A stretch of 64,000 nucleotides of DNA from Olivibacter sp. XZL3 (GCF_004368405.1 NZ_SBJH01000062.1:1-64000); one strand, 5' to 3'. Shown: positions 26,391 through 35,799, numbered from the stretch's first letter. The notes: generated by a model from the letters alone, not told the origin. Numbers and translations are program-made.

Positions 26391-27938
26391 ATGATAAAAA
26401 GATTGTTTTCATCTATAGCGCTCGTCGGCATGCTGATGATAGGCTGTAGCGATTTGGACGTAGATGTGCTGTCGGATATCACGCCCGACAATTTCCCGAA
26501 AACCGAAGAGCAGCTTAAGGCCGCTTCGGGCGCAATTTATACCGCTTTTGCATCCAACTATGGTGGTTCATGGTGGTTAACGAGTGAAATTTCAAGTGAT
26601 GCAGCTATACTGCCGGCCAACGGCGGAAACTGGTATGATGGTGGTATGTATATGCAATGCGCACTCCACTCATGGACTCCGCTCACAGGAGGTCGACCCG
26701 GTGGTCAATGGGCGTGGCTTTACAACACAATTAATACCTGCAACAGTGTGTACGAGTTGTTGGCAGTAGCGGACGAATCAGAGGGGAAAGAGACCTCTAT
26801 AGCAGAGCTGCGCGTGATGCGCGCCTTGTGTTATTTCTATCTAATGGACATTTACGGCGGCGCGCCCCTTGTTACGAAGTTCGGTGACGCAATAAAAATC
26901 CGCAATAGTCGCCAAGAACTGTTCGACTTTGTAGAGCGTGAAGTATTGGAATGCGCACCCTTATTAAATGCCGGAAATGATATTAACACCTATGGCCGTC
27001 CTAATCAGGCGACCGCTTATACCTTACTGGCCAAGTTATATCTCAATGCCCAAGTGTACACGGGTACACCGAGGTGGAACGAGGCACTACAGATGTGCGA
27101 TAAGGTGATGGCCTTCGAAGCGGATAATACCGTGGCGCTGCACGGAGATTATTTGAGTATGTTCCACTACGACAACGGACCAGCAATCAAGGAGTTTATC
27201 TTTGCGGTTCCATACGATGAAAATAACCTCACAGGCTTTACCCCTTCGCGTTTTTTTCTAGGTCGTTATACCCTTCAGGCTTTGGGAGGCTATCAATTCG
27301 GAGCAAGCAGTTGCTTGCGAGTTAATCCGGCCTATTACGACCTGTTTACCGAAGATCCGAATGATGTGCGCGAGCAGACCTTTATGAAGGAACAGTTGTA
27401 TAGAGAGGATGGCGTTACGCCATTGCAATTTCAAGGTAATTTGTTGTACCACCCCAAGGAGATTACTTTTGTCAACGAAGCAACCTTCGATGTGGGCGAC
27501 ACCGATGCGGATTTCTATAAAGGTTATCGTAGCAACAAGTTCACGGTTAGCAAATCCCAGCCCACCACCAGCCATAGTAACGACTTGCCTGTGTTCCGCT
27601 ATGCAGATGTGTTATTAATGAAAGCCGAAGCGATCCTACGTGGTGCAGGGCCAACAAATGGCGATACACCGGTTAGCCTTGTCAATCGTGTTCGCGAAAG
27701 AGCGGGCTGTACCCCTTGGGCATCGGTCGACCTGAATAGCCTGCTCGATGAACGCGGTCGGGAGCTTTGCTACGAAGCTTGGCGGCGCAACGACCTGATC
27801 CGTTTCGGCAAGTACGAAGATGAATTCATGAGCTTCAGTACGCTCAGAAAAAACACTGATCCAGCTTATCGCCTCTTCCCTATTCCACAAACGGAAATTG
27901 ACAAGAACGCCGAATTAGTACAAAATCCAGGTTATTAG
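26391..27938 (+). CDS. SusD/RagB family nutrient-binding lipoprotein (locus C)
   Basis: A 515-residue lipoprotein with signal MIKRLFSSIALVGMLMIGC (Cys19). SusD hallmarks include ELRVMRALCYFYLMDIYGGAP, the repeat-like stretch ATAYTLLAKLYLNAQVY, RYADVLLMKAEAILRG, the RGRELCYEAWRRNDLIRFGK motif and the NPGY C-terminus. It pairs with the SusC just upstream and precedes two exported hydrolases. The ligand is unknown. Phosphoinositide-like or glycerophospholipid-derived compounds are suggested by the downstream PI-PLC-like gene (inference). Confidence 0.93.
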   Translation: MIKRLFSSIALVGMLMIGCSDLDVDVLSDITPDNFPKTEEQLKAASGAIYTAFASNYGGSWWLTSEISSDAAILPANGGNWYDGGMYMQCALHSWTPLTGGRPGGQWAWLYNTINTCNSVYELLAVADESEGKETSIAELRVMRALCYFYLMDIYGGAPLVTKFGDAIKIRNSRQELFDFVEREVLECAPLLNAGNDINTYGRPNQATAYTLLAKLYLNAQVYTGTPRWNEALQMCDKVMAFEADNTVALHGDYLSMFHYDNGPAIKEFIFAVPYDENNLTGFTPSRFFLGRYTLQALGGYQFGASSCLRVNPAYYDLFTEDPNDVREQTFMKEQLYREDGVTPLQFQGNLLYHPKEITFVNEATFDVGDTDADFYKGYRSNKFTVSKSQPTTSHSNDLPVFRYADVLLMKAEAILRGAGPTNGDTPVSLVNRVRERAGCTPWASVDLNSLLDERGRELCYEAWRRNDLIRFGKYEDEFMSFSTLRKNTDPAYRLFPIPQTEIDKNAELVQNPGY

Positions 27939-27955
27939 GCGACAAGACAAACAAT

Positions 27956-29188
27956 ATGGAAAAGAGCATCAAACATAATCAAATGAAGATAAAATTCGGT
28001 AGCATCGTCAGCGCGGCAATAGTGCTTTGCTGCTGGACTGCAGCCTTAGGACAGTCATCAAAGCACAGTAATCCCTGGGAGCCTGCCGAAATCAGTGTGA
28101 TTCCTCCGATTGCTTCGCTCGATAGTGGCGTATGGTTAAAAGGTGATTTACATGTGCATTCCCGGCACAGCAAGGAATCCAGCAATAATCCCATAGCAAA
28201 GATCCTCCATTTTTCTAAGACTGTAGGTATCGACTACCTGGCCATTACCGACCACGACAACCACGTGCTGGGCGACGTGGCAAACAATACATGGGTAGAT
28301 CCGGAATTTAAATCGGACTCCGTCATATTGCTCTATGGCGCAGAATGGACAACCGTTCGTGGGCATGGCAATTCAATTTCGGCAATTCCATATGACCATC
28401 AACGATTATACGATGTCCGTGATCAGCGCGATGTAGTGATAGGAGCTGTAAAGAAAGGACTTGGTATTCACCTGTCGGCCAATCATCCCGCCGGACCAAA
28501 GGATCATTTCGGGTACTCCTATGATATCGTCGAATCCATGGAAGTTTGGAATTCTGTAGTATGGCCGAAAAACGCCAATTCAATCCTGATTTGGGACGAC
28601 ATGCTTTCTTCTGGTCGCAAGCTGACCGGTAGGGGCGGTAGCGATACCCATCATGGCGTGCCTACAGGAACGGAGCAGGAAACGCCGAACAGTAAACAAG
28701 CCCAATATAATTATGTCGGAACGCCCACGACCTGGGTATATGCGAAGTCGAGAACACCCCAAGCTGTTGTTGATGCCCTTACCGATGGGCGGGTCTCAGT
28801 CAGTCAAAACCCTTATGCTCCACGTGTTGAGTTTTATGCCGATCTCGACAGAGATGGTACGATGGACATGATGATGGGGGACAATATCCGATCGACCGGA
28901 GAAGTAGTCGCGTTTCGTGTCCAGCTGACGGGCAAGACAGTGCCGACGGAACCCTATACCGTCAAAGTGATCAAGAACGGAAGCGAATTCCAAACTTTCA
29001 AAATGAAAGGTGATAACCCAATGGTGGAATTTACAGATATGCCCGCTACAAGTGGTAGGACCTATTATCGTGTAACCGTGGAAGGTCCGTCTACCCCTTA
29101 CCCGGAGGTACCCAAATCAACGGAAATGAGTGGTAACATGGTTGGGCTCTCCAATCCGATTTACTTTAACTTCGATCCGAACTTTTAA
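27956..29188 (+). CDS. Exported PHP-domain (CehA/McbA-type) metal-dependent hydrolase
   Basis: 410 residues with an exported N-terminus. A second start at 27983 (MKIKFGSIVSAAIVLCC) gives a more typical signal peptide and may be the true one. The PHP-type metal centre is visible: His66 and His68 (KGDLHVHSRHS), Asp99/His100 (YLAITDHDNH), GAEWTT near 120, SANHPAG near 163 and GGSDTHHGVP near 227. PHP-fold enzymes use two or three metals to hydrolyse phosphoesters, and the CehA/McbA branch also cuts carbamate esters, so the bond attacked is not certain. A beta-rich C-terminal domain (about 275-405) follows. It stands between SusD and the PI-PLC-like gene of locus C with an 18-nt spacer. Confidence 0.82.
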   Translation: MEKSIKHNQMKIKFGSIVSAAIVLCCWTAALGQSSKHSNPWEPAEISVIPPIASLDSGVWLKGDLHVHSRHSKESSNNPIAKILHFSKTVGIDYLAITDHDNHVLGDVANNTWVDPEFKSDSVILLYGAEWTTVRGHGNSISAIPYDHQRLYDVRDQRDVVIGAVKKGLGIHLSANHPAGPKDHFGYSYDIVESMEVWNSVVWPKNANSILIWDDMLSSGRKLTGRGGSDTHHGVPTGTEQETPNSKQAQYNYVGTPTTWVYAKSRTPQAVVDALTDGRVSVSQNPYAPRVEFYADLDRDGTMDMMMGDNIRSTGEVVAFRVQLTGKTVPTEPYTVKVIKNGSEFQTFKMKGDNPMVEFTDMPATSGRTYYRVTVEGPSTPYPEVPKSTEMSGNMVGLSNPIYFNFDPNF

Positions 29189-29206
29189 CTATAAAACAAT
29201 TATCTA

Positions 29207-30274
29207 ATGAAGGCGTTCGTTTGTTTTGCCATAATATTAGCCACGTTGAGTGGACGCAGGGAAATCCCAGACAGCTTGCCGATTAACAAAATACAGGTCA
29301 TCGGTTCGCACAACAGCTATAAAAGAGCCATTGATCCCGCACTGTTTAAAGTATTAGAACAACATGGCGCTGATCGGATGAAAGGGCTGGATTACAGCCA
29401 CATTCCCATCATAGACCAGCTGGAAATGGGCTTAGGCAATCTCGAAATCGATGTCTATCGGGATGAAAAAGGAGGAAGATACGCACATCCCAAAGGATTG
29501 GACTTGGCGCCAAATCAAGAACCTTACGATCCGGATGGTGAGATGCTCAGATCTGGCTACAAAGTGCTGCATGTACCGGATTACGATTTCCGTACCGATT
29601 CGTATACTTTAGAAAGCTTACTAAAAAAGTTAAGAGTGTGGTCAGAAGAACATCCCGACCATTATCCCGTATTTATCACCTTGGAAGCAAAAGGCGGTGA
29701 TTCAAGCGGGCCCGGAATGGCGGCTACTGAAGCGTTGACGGTGCAGGCCTTCGATGAACTGGACCGATGTATTGAAGAGTATCTGGGAAGGGAGCACCTG
29801 ATTACTCCGGATGACGTCCGTGGTCATTATTCAACTTTGGAAGAAGCGGTGTTGGCCGGTAACTGGCCCAAGGTACAAGAAGCCAAGGGAAAATATCTCT
29901 TTGTTTTAGATGATAAGGATCGCAAGCGGGCTACGTACATGGAAGGTCGCCCTTCTCTGAAAGGCCGCATACTGTTTGTCAATGCTGATCCGGGAACACC
30001 GGAAGCTGCCATACTCATAAGGAATAACGCCAAGCTGCCGGAAATCAAAACCCTTGTACAGCAGGGCTATATCATCCGCACGCGGGCAGATTCCGACACG
30101 AAGGAAGCACGTGCAAACGACCGGTCCAATTTCGAAGCCGCATGTAATGCGGGTGCGCAGATCATTACCACCGACTACTACCTAAAAAGTACACACTTCG
30201 ATTCGGACTACCGCGTGCATTTTGAGGGCGAGAAATACATTAGGGTGAATCCGGTATTCGTAGCAGATAAATAG
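29207..30274 (+). CDS. Exported phosphatidylinositol-specific phospholipase C1-like protein
   Basis: A 355-residue exported protein with a short signal-like N-terminus (about 1-16). It shows the PI-PLC/GDPD-type barrel pattern: His35 in IQVIGSHNSYK, Glu80 and Asp82 in NLEIDVYRD, His94 in YAHPK, His122 in KVLHVPDYDF and YPVFITLEAKG near residue 156. These are the expected catalytic histidines and calcium-site acids of the calcium-dependent PI-PLC-like family. It also contains ILFVNADPGTPEAA and IIRTRADSDTKEARAND, typical of the late barrel. It is the last gene of locus C, 18 nt after the PHP-type gene. Real bacterial substrates of this group are poorly known: inositol phospholipids, glycerophosphodiesters or other phosphodiesters are possible. 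Confidence 0.85.
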   Translation: MKAFVCFAIILATLSGRREIPDSLPINKIQVIGSHNSYKRAIDPALFKVLEQHGADRMKGLDYSHIPIIDQLEMGLGNLEIDVYRDEKGGRYAHPKGLDLAPNQEPYDPDGEMLRSGYKVLHVPDYDFRTDSYTLESLLKKLRVWSEEHPDHYPVFITLEAKGGDSSGPGMAATEALTVQAFDELDRCIEEYLGREHLITPDDVRGHYSTLEEAVLAGNWPKVQEAKGKYLFVLDDKDRKRATYMEGRPSLKGRILFVNADPGTPEAAILIRNNAKLPEIKTLVQQGYIIRTRADSDTKEARANDRSNFEAACNAGAQIITTDYYLKSTHFDSDYRVHFEGEKYIRVNPVFVADK

Positions 30275-30313
30275 TTTGATCGCTTAATCGATTCTCTAAC
30301 ATGTTTTTTCAAA

Positions 30314-30351
30314 GAAAAGAGGTCGTTTTATTTATAAAATGGCCTCTTTTC
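30314..30351 (+). terminator. Hairpin terminator of locus C
   Basis: An inverted repeat GAAAAGAGG (30314-30322) and CCTCTTTTC (30343-30351) continues inward through wobble pairs and TTTTAT/ATAAAA, giving a stem of about 18 bp with a 2-nt turn. It lies 40 nt past the PI-PLC-like stop. The A- and T-rich arms allow it to act in both directions. Confidence 0.7.
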
Positions 30352-30445
30352 AATAGTTGTCCTGAAAGCTTGTTGTCCATCTTTCACGTATCGTTTCCTA
30401 ACAACCGCCTGCAATAGCCGGCAACACCATCGACGCGTGAGTTCC

Positions 30446-30964
30446 TTAATCTTTCTTTAACAACTTTTCAAAAGCCATACGGGCAGCACCCCGAAGGTAT
30501 ACCTCTCCGCAATATTGATAGCCTAATTTCTCTAGAACCCGAAGCATCGCTTTGTTATCAAAGTTGGTATCTACCTTAATGCTAAAAACATCCCGGGCCA
30601 ATGCGAGTGCTTCCAATTCCTTCATCAGCAGCGTAGCTGTCCCTTTTGTTTTAATATCCTGCGCCACGGCTACACGATGTACAACAACATAATCCTGATT
30701 GCTAAGCCATTGCCCCTCGAGGGCATTATAGGCAGGCTCACCATCAAAAATAACCGCCATATAAGCCACTATATACCCATCTGAAACGAACACGTATCCA
30801 TATCCCTCGTCAATATCCTTTTGGATCACTGACGGATTCGGATAGCCGTCTTGCCATTGTTGGCTTCCGTCCTGCTTCCTTAATGCAATAGCCTGTTGAA
30901 GTATTTCCCAGATTCTATCCTTATCTTCGTTCGTAGCTTTTCGTAAAGTAAATTCCCGTGTCAT
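30446..30964 (-). CDS. GNAT-family N-acetyltransferase
   Basis: A 172-residue cytoplasmic acetyltransferase of the GNAT fold. The acetyl-CoA region is visible around residues 95-125 (VVHRVAVAQDIKTKGTATLLMKELEALA), with the C-terminal strand and helix MLRVLEKLGYQYCGEVYL. The usual Q/RxxGxG/A pyrophosphate loop reads IKTKGTA, a slight variation. The N-terminus (RKATNEDKDRIWEILQQAI) is typical. It stands alone between the end of locus C and a TonB-like gene. The acceptor cannot be predicted. Confidence 0.85.
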   Translation of the reverse strand: MTREFTLRKATNEDKDRIWEILQQAIALRKQDGSQQWQDGYPNPSVIQKDIDEGYGYVFVSDGYIVAYMAVIFDGEPAYNALEGQWLSNQDYVVVHRVAVAQDIKTKGTATLLMKELEALALARDVFSIKVDTNFDNKAMLRVLEKLGYQYCGEVYLRGAARMAFEKLLKKD

Positions 30965-31060
30965 ATTTTTGAAAGCGTAAAAATACTGTTTTTCACGGCA
31001 TATAATACGCCATTTTCAAAACGGGCCTCATAAAGCGGACACAAGCTCAGAAGAAACGCC

Positions 31061-32062
31061 TTAGCCCCGCTGTAGGTTCAGTTGGATCGGAATCGAATAC
31101 GACACCCTAACCGGAATTCCCCGCATCCTTCCCGGCACCCAGGCCCCACTATTTTGCAACACCCGCACTCCTTCCTGCCCAGTTCCCATACCTAAGTCCT
31201 TCATCACCTTTATTTCTCCCACTTTGCCCTGTGCATCTATCACAAAGGAGAGGATAACGGCTCCGGCAAGGCCCCGCTGATAGGCTTGTCGCGGATATTT
31301 ATAGTTGGTTGCGATGAATCTGTACAAAGCCTGCAACCCACCGGGATATGTCGGCATCTCTTCCACTTTTGTGTATTGCACTTCACTCCCGGTTGAATCG
31401 ACACTCGTACCTTCTAACAACTTACCCTGATCATAATGTTCCGTATAGCTGTATCTTCTCTTTAGGAAAGTCCCGGTCCAACGACCGTCTTTGTAACCAT
31501 CTTTATAATCCCCTTCTTCTGTATCTCCCTCTTCGTCAACCTCCGCCACATGCCCGTTTCCGTCCTTTACCAGTTGGATGCCAAGCGAATCATAAAATGC
31601 CACCAATTTCTTCGGTGAGAGTTCCATTGTTGAGTTTTCCTTTCCTTCGCCCGTTCGTCCAGGGGCAATGATTTCCTTCTTCAGATTTCCGTTATTATAG
31701 TAATATCGACATATGCCCTCTTGCACACCTTCTTTGTAGTGCTCTTCACTTACCTTTTTACCGTCTTTCTGAAAAGTTGTTATCAGGCCTATCAAACTAA
31801 TCCGGTCACCGTTGAAAAACGCTTCTCCGGTACAGTACACCTCGCCGGTTTTATATAGTTCTACAAATTTATAGGGCGCTTCTGACGTTTCGCCCGGTGT
31901 CAAAATGCGTATATATTCCGCACTATCTTTTTCGGCAACAGGATATCTTTTCTTATTGAGATAGACAAATGTTTGATTTTGGCCGAAAGCAGGCAAATAA
32001 AAAAGGGTAATAAAAGACAATACGGTTGCAAATGCAATGCTACGATAGAAAAAAGTAATCAT
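31061..32062 (-). CDS. TonB-family C-terminal domain protein with MORN-like repeats
   Basis: A 333-residue exported or membrane-anchored protein with a signal or anchor helix at about residues 10-28. The middle (about 60-225) carries MORN/YwqK-type repeats (YKTGEVYCTGEAF, NNGNLKKEI, YKDGRWTGTF). The C-terminal 90 residues match the TonB energy-transducer domain (YPGGLQALYRFIATNYKYPRQA, GAVILSFVIDAQGKVGEIKVMK, WVPGRMRGIPVRVSYSIPI). Proteins of this build are common in Bacteroidota and may energise outer-membrane receptors or serve in envelope stress. No ExbB or ExbD gene is nearby, so a true transducer role is uncertain. Confidence 0.8.
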   Translation of the reverse strand: MITFFYRSIAFATVLSFITLFYLPAFGQNQTFVYLNKKRYPVAEKDSAEYIRILTPGETSEAPYKFVELYKTGEVYCTGEAFFNGDRISLIGLITTFQKDGKKVSEEHYKEGVQEGICRYYYNNGNLKKEIIAPGRTGEGKENSTMELSPKKLVAFYDSLGIQLVKDGNGHVAEVDEEGDTEEGDYKDGYKDGRWTGTFLKRRYSYTEHYDQGKLLEGTSVDSTGSEVQYTKVEEMPTYPGGLQALYRFIATNYKYPRQAYQRGLAGAVILSFVIDAQGKVGEIKVMKDLGMGTGQEGVRVLQNSGAWVPGRMRGIPVRVSYSIPIQLNLQRG

Positions 32063-32578
32063 ATAGTTATATTAAGGTTAAGAAACAGTTTAACATAAGA
32101 AGCTATCCCAAACACCTTGCTACTAATAGGTTGTCCGCCCACCTACTGCGGTAAAATGACGACCTCTAGAAGGCGTCTTTTTCTAATATCCGATAAATAT
32201 AATAATTAAAATAAATTTCTAACATATAAGTTTTACATTTTCTCATTTTGATGCTATCCGAGAGCCTGCCTTGCTGAAAACGCGCAGGAACCGTCTTAGC
32301 GAACCTTACCTATAGCCATCAAACATATAATCAAACTAGCCATTACAAGGATCAACTAGTAGATTTATTTTTTAATTTCCTATCGATTCCGTTCAAGAAT
32401 CCGGTTTTGGCTCATTAAGCAAAACGTAAGAAGCGTTTCCGACATAATTACTCCTCACACTCGGATCAGATCGTGGGAGCATGGGTGTATCAAGATATTT
32501 TCTTTTTAATATAATATAAAATCGTCGATTTTTTAACATTCCGCGACTAGTTTGGCCGAAGCATTTAAGATAGTATTT
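32063..32578. other. Intergenic region, no gene seen
   Basis: About 515 AT-rich bases between divergent genes. They probably hold the promoters of the TonB-like gene (minus) and the truncated receptor gene (plus). A weak hairpin with GACG/CGTC arms followed by TTTTT lies at 32158-32182. No RNA gene or reading frame can be supported. Confidence 0.3.
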
Positions 32579-34186
32579 ATGAGAAAAACATTACTTCTTG
32601 CCATCACTTTGCTTTGCATGGCACATCCTTATCTCTCTTTCGCACAAACGACGCAAGCTTCTATTTCCGGAAAAATCATCGATGAAAAACAAAAAGGCAT
32701 TCCGGGAGCGACAGTGCAAATCCGTAACGAATCAACAGGATTCAGCACGCGTACTTCTACCAACACCAACGGCGACTACACTTTTAAAGAACTTCCCTTG
32801 GGCGGGCCTTACACCGTGAAAGCGCTCTATATGGGCTATGGTGAACAAATCCGTACCGGCTACAACCTCAACCAAGGGGATGTGGTGCGGGTAGATATTC
32901 CGATGGCTGAATCCGCGCAGGACCTCGAGGTAGTAGAGGTGGTTGGCGACGGCCTAAAAAACAAGCTCGAGAATATCGGTGCGGCCACCGCTATTACTGC
33001 GAAGGATGTTACCAAGCTTCCCGTAAACGGCCGTAACTTCACCAACCTCATGGAGCTTTCGCCTTTAAGTAACGGCACCGGCTTATCGGGACAACTTAGC
33101 TCGGGAACCAACTTTACAATCGACGGGATGACGGCCAAAAACCCAACTTCCGCCGGTTCTACGACTAGTCGAAGCGGTGCTCCTTACTCGATCTCCATCG
33201 AAGCCGTTCGGGAATTCAAAGTGGTAACCAACCAGTATGATGTCACTTATGGACGAAGCGGCGGGGGTACGGTCAGCGCCGTAACGAAGGCAGGTACCAA
33301 CACGGTAAACGGCAGCGCTTGGACCTATGCACGGGCCGACTGGCTGTCCAGTCCATACGACATCCGTGGAAACAAGCGCGATAACGAGTTTTCCACCTAT
33401 CAATATGGCTTTACACTTGGCGGACCGATAATCAAGGACAAGCTCCATTTTTTTGTAGCATGGGATCACCAGCGCGATGCCCGACCGCTTATCATTGCCG
33501 ACATCCAATCGCCGACCGACGAAAGCCGTTTCAATGTGACCCAGTCAACACTAGATCAGTTCGTTAACATAGGCCGCACCCGATATGGATTAGGAAATGG
33601 CGCTCAATATGGCTCCTTCGACAAAACCAGAGGTTCAGATGCCGCCTTCGCCCGGATCGATTGGCAGATTAATGAAAAAAACCTGCTAACAATCCGCGAC
33701 AATTACACCAACGACCGGAATGCACTTGGCCTCGCGGATAATACGTCCATCAACCTGTACGAATCATATGGTGACGACAAAAATATCGATAACAGCTTCT
33801 TGGCTACCTTGCGGACTTCTATCTCACCTCAACTTACCAACGAGCTAAAGGTACAGCACCTTTATACTTACCAGAACAGTAGTCCAGGCAGCGAATTACC
33901 TGTCGCCAATATTCCCCGCGCAATCGTCGAAAATGTGGCATCAACCATCGATGGTACTACACGGACTACCAACATCCAATTGGGCGGGCATCGCTTTGCG
34001 CAAGAACGCTTTAAGAACCACGTCTTACAATTGGTAAATAACATCTATCTTAACACCGATAAAATAAATTACACTTTCGGCACCGATGTGATGTATACCC
34101 ACGCTAGTTCGCTCTATGGAAGTGAGGTAAACGGCCGGTACTTTTTCTGTTCGTCGTTCCGAGTTGCTTGTCTTTCATTTAATTGA
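32579..34186 (+). pseudogene. Truncated Oar-type TonB-dependent receptor (carboxypeptidase-like domain, plug, partial barrel)
   Basis: 535 residues from the ATG at 32579; an upstream TTG at 32552 is less likely. There is a signal peptide (1-23), a carboxypeptidase-like domain (about 27-110; ASISGKIIDEKQKGIPGATVQI), a plug with LPVNGRNFTNLMELSP and FTIDGMTAKN, and SGGGTVSAVTKAGTNTVNGSAW, the hallmark of Oar/OmpA-related receptors. Such proteins are normally about 1000-1100 residues. Here the homologous part stops at EVNGRYFF, followed by 12 unrelated residues and a stop. The next 40 bp lead straight into an opposite-strand gene, and no frame holds the missing barrel. A deletion is the best explanation, and a functional channel is unlikely. 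Confidence 0.75.
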
Positions 34187-34225
34187 ATTTTAAGCGCGTT
34201 GCAGCATTCATACCCTAATCATCAA

Positions 34226-34573
34226 TTAGGACTCTCCTCTCTCCGTACGACTGTTTACGAAAAAGAAATAAACAAGAAAACCAACCGCTATAAAAGCCCC
34301 CTCCACACCATAAGGCAATGGCGACTCATAATCATACTGTACAAACTCCAATACGATCAGTCCGATCCCGGCGAAGAGCAGAATAAGCCCCCATTTGAGC
34401 GAACTGTATTTGTTATCTACCTTGCTGGTAAAAAGTCCTTTGATGAGCTTTTCATCCGTCAAGCCGGATGATACAATACGCGAGCGAAGACGGTACTTCA
34501 AAATAGTCTCAATGACGTAGGCGATCGTGAAGAAAACGGTTCCGACTACCAATACAGGTTCCAAATGATTCAT
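34226..34573 (-). CDS. Small membrane protein divergent from an ECF sigma gene (DUF6249-like)
   Basis: About 115 residues with three hydrophobic segments (about 5-22, 58-78 and 90-108) and a cytoplasmic linker GLTDEKLIKGLF. The start at 34573 (MNHLEPVLVVG) is preferred: a longer open frame to 34744 would run through the divergent promoter region and into the neighbouring sigma gene. Small membrane proteins of this kind often sit beside ECF sigma genes in Bacteroidota, and the DUF6249 label is from memory of such neighbours. A role in sensing or modulating the sigma pathway is inferred. Confidence 0.65.
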   Translation of the reverse strand: MNHLEPVLVVGTVFFTIAYVIETILKYRLRSRIVSSGLTDEKLIKGLFTSKVDNKYSSLKWGLILLFAGIGLIVLEFVQYDYESPLPYGVEGAFIAVGFLVYFFFVNSRTERGES

Positions 34574-34693
34574 ATCTAATTTTATTAATGTCAATTTGTC
34601 CATCTGACGGTTTGACAAAACAAAAAGTTGCAAAAAAACTATTTTATTTTTTCTGAAACCTAAATGGCAGCGCCATCGTCTAACGGGGGAAAT

Positions 34694-35263
34694 ATGTATC
34701 CAGATCATGAATTGATAGCCAAGATTAACGCGGGAAACCTCCACGCTTTCCGACTATTGGTAAGTATGCATGAAAGACTGGTACAAGGGATGGTAAGGCA
34801 AATAGTAAAAGATGAAGATGATCAAAAAGATGTATGTCAGGACGTATTCATTAAGGTATACAAAAATCTGAAATATTTTAAGCAGGAATCAAAACTTTCC
34901 ACATGGATTGCGCAGATCGCATATACCACAAGTTTGGATTTCTTAAAGAAGACAAAGAAACAACAGGATTTGACGGATGAAACACGACTCAATGAACATT
35001 GCTTAGTAGCAGAGGGAGGGCCCGAGCAAGAATTAAACAGTAAAGAAATGCGTACCTTTGTGCTCAAGACGATTGATATGCTCCCTCCGGCTTACAAGTT
35101 GGTGGTTAACCTTTTTCATATAGAAGAATACAGCTACCAGGAAATAGGACAGATTACCGGGCTGTCGGAAGGCACGATCAAAAGTCACCTTTTCAGAGCG
35201 CGGAAACTATTGAAAGATAAGTTGATGGCATTGCGGCCACAAAATCGAGGAACCAAGATATGA
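34694..35263 (+). CDS. ECF sigma factor, not of the SusCD type
   Basis: 190 residues from the ATG at 34694, which has GGGGGA 6 nt upstream, a rather clear ribosome site for this group. An in-frame ATG at 34664 is less convincing. Region 2 is at about residues 10-90 (DQKDVCQDVFIKVYKNL, STWIAQIAYTTSLDFLKK) and region 4 at about 120-175 (LPPAYKLVVNLFHIEEYSYQEIGQITGLSEGTIKSHL). Unlike the four FecI-type genes it has no FecR or SusC beside it. Instead it overlaps by 4 nt (ATGA) a coiled-coil membrane protein gene that could be its anti-sigma factor. Confidence 0.9.
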   Translation: MYPDHELIAKINAGNLHAFRLLVSMHERLVQGMVRQIVKDEDDQKDVCQDVFIKVYKNLKYFKQESKLSTWIAQIAYTTSLDFLKKTKKQQDLTDETRLNEHCLVAEGGPEQELNSKEMRTFVLKTIDMLPPAYKLVVNLFHIEEYSYQEIGQITGLSEGTIKSHLFRARKLLKDKLMALRPQNRGTKI

Positions 35264-35688
35264 AAGACGAGCGATACAGCAAACTGCTATTGGAACAAAT
35301 CCGTCAAGAGAAAGAACATCTTAACGAACAGGAAATAACGGCCTACCAGACTTTGTTTGATTTGCTCGAGGCAGAAAAAGCGCATAGCCGACAGATTGCA
35401 GAACAGCAAAGTATTGTGGAAGAGACAATGGCCCATATTGTCTTCTTGGAAGAGCAAAAGGATAAGCGTAGAGACGCCATTAATGTCGGCTTAGGCCTGT
35501 TTATAGGTGTTTTAGCCATTGCCATATCCTATTTTTTCATTGACCGTCCGCTATTACAGGCTTTACTAAATTGGATAACGGTACATGCATCCATTTTGTT
35601 GTTCTCATTGGCTACCGTCGTATTGATACAATGGGCAGATAAAAGGCTTGTTCGCAGACAAAATAACCATCACACATCAACACGCTAA
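35260..35688 (+). CDS. Coiled-coil protein with two membrane helices, candidate anti-sigma factor
   Basis: 142 residues. The N-terminal half (about 1-68) is strongly charged and coiled-coil-like (EQIRQEKEHLNEQEITAYQ, EKAHSRQIAEQQSIVEET). Two membrane helices lie at about 75-93 (AINVGLGLFIGVLAIAISYF) and 108-125 (ASILLFSLATVVLIQ). The start overlaps the sigma stop as ATGA, so translation is coupled. No zinc-finger anti-sigma motif (HxxxCxxC) is present and no family is recognised. An anti-sigma role rests on position, size and topology only. Confidence 0.7.
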   Translation: MKDERYSKLLLEQIRQEKEHLNEQEITAYQTLFDLLEAEKAHSRQIAEQQSIVEETMAHIVFLEEQKDKRRDAINVGLGLFIGVLAIAISYFFIDRPLLQALLNWITVHASILLFSLATVVLIQWADKRLVRRQNNHHTSTR

Positions 35689-35730
35689 AGCATTTAACAT
35701 AAATCCGGCCCCGAAGATAAAGGAATACTC

Positions 35731-35787
35731 GAAGAAGGATCAACACCGCGCAAATGGGTACGCAGTGTTGATTCCACCTTCTTTTCT
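35731..35787 (+). terminator. Large hairpin terminator after the sigma/coiled-coil operon
   Basis: The arms AAGAAGG (35732-35738) plus ATCAACAC (35739-35746) pair with GTGTTGAT (35765-35772) and CCTTCTT (35777-35783), leaving a 4-nt bulge (TCCA). TTTCTATTT follows on the plus strand. It stands between two convergent genes, 42 nt after the plus-strand stop. Confidence 0.7.
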
Positions 35788-35799
35788 ATTTGATGTTGG

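Noticed and set aside
34574-34744. Extended N-terminus of the DUF6249-like gene
   Set aside because: The extra 57 codons cross the divergent promoter region and the start of the neighbouring sigma gene, and they read as unstructured sequence. The ATG at 34573 begins the conserved membrane part.
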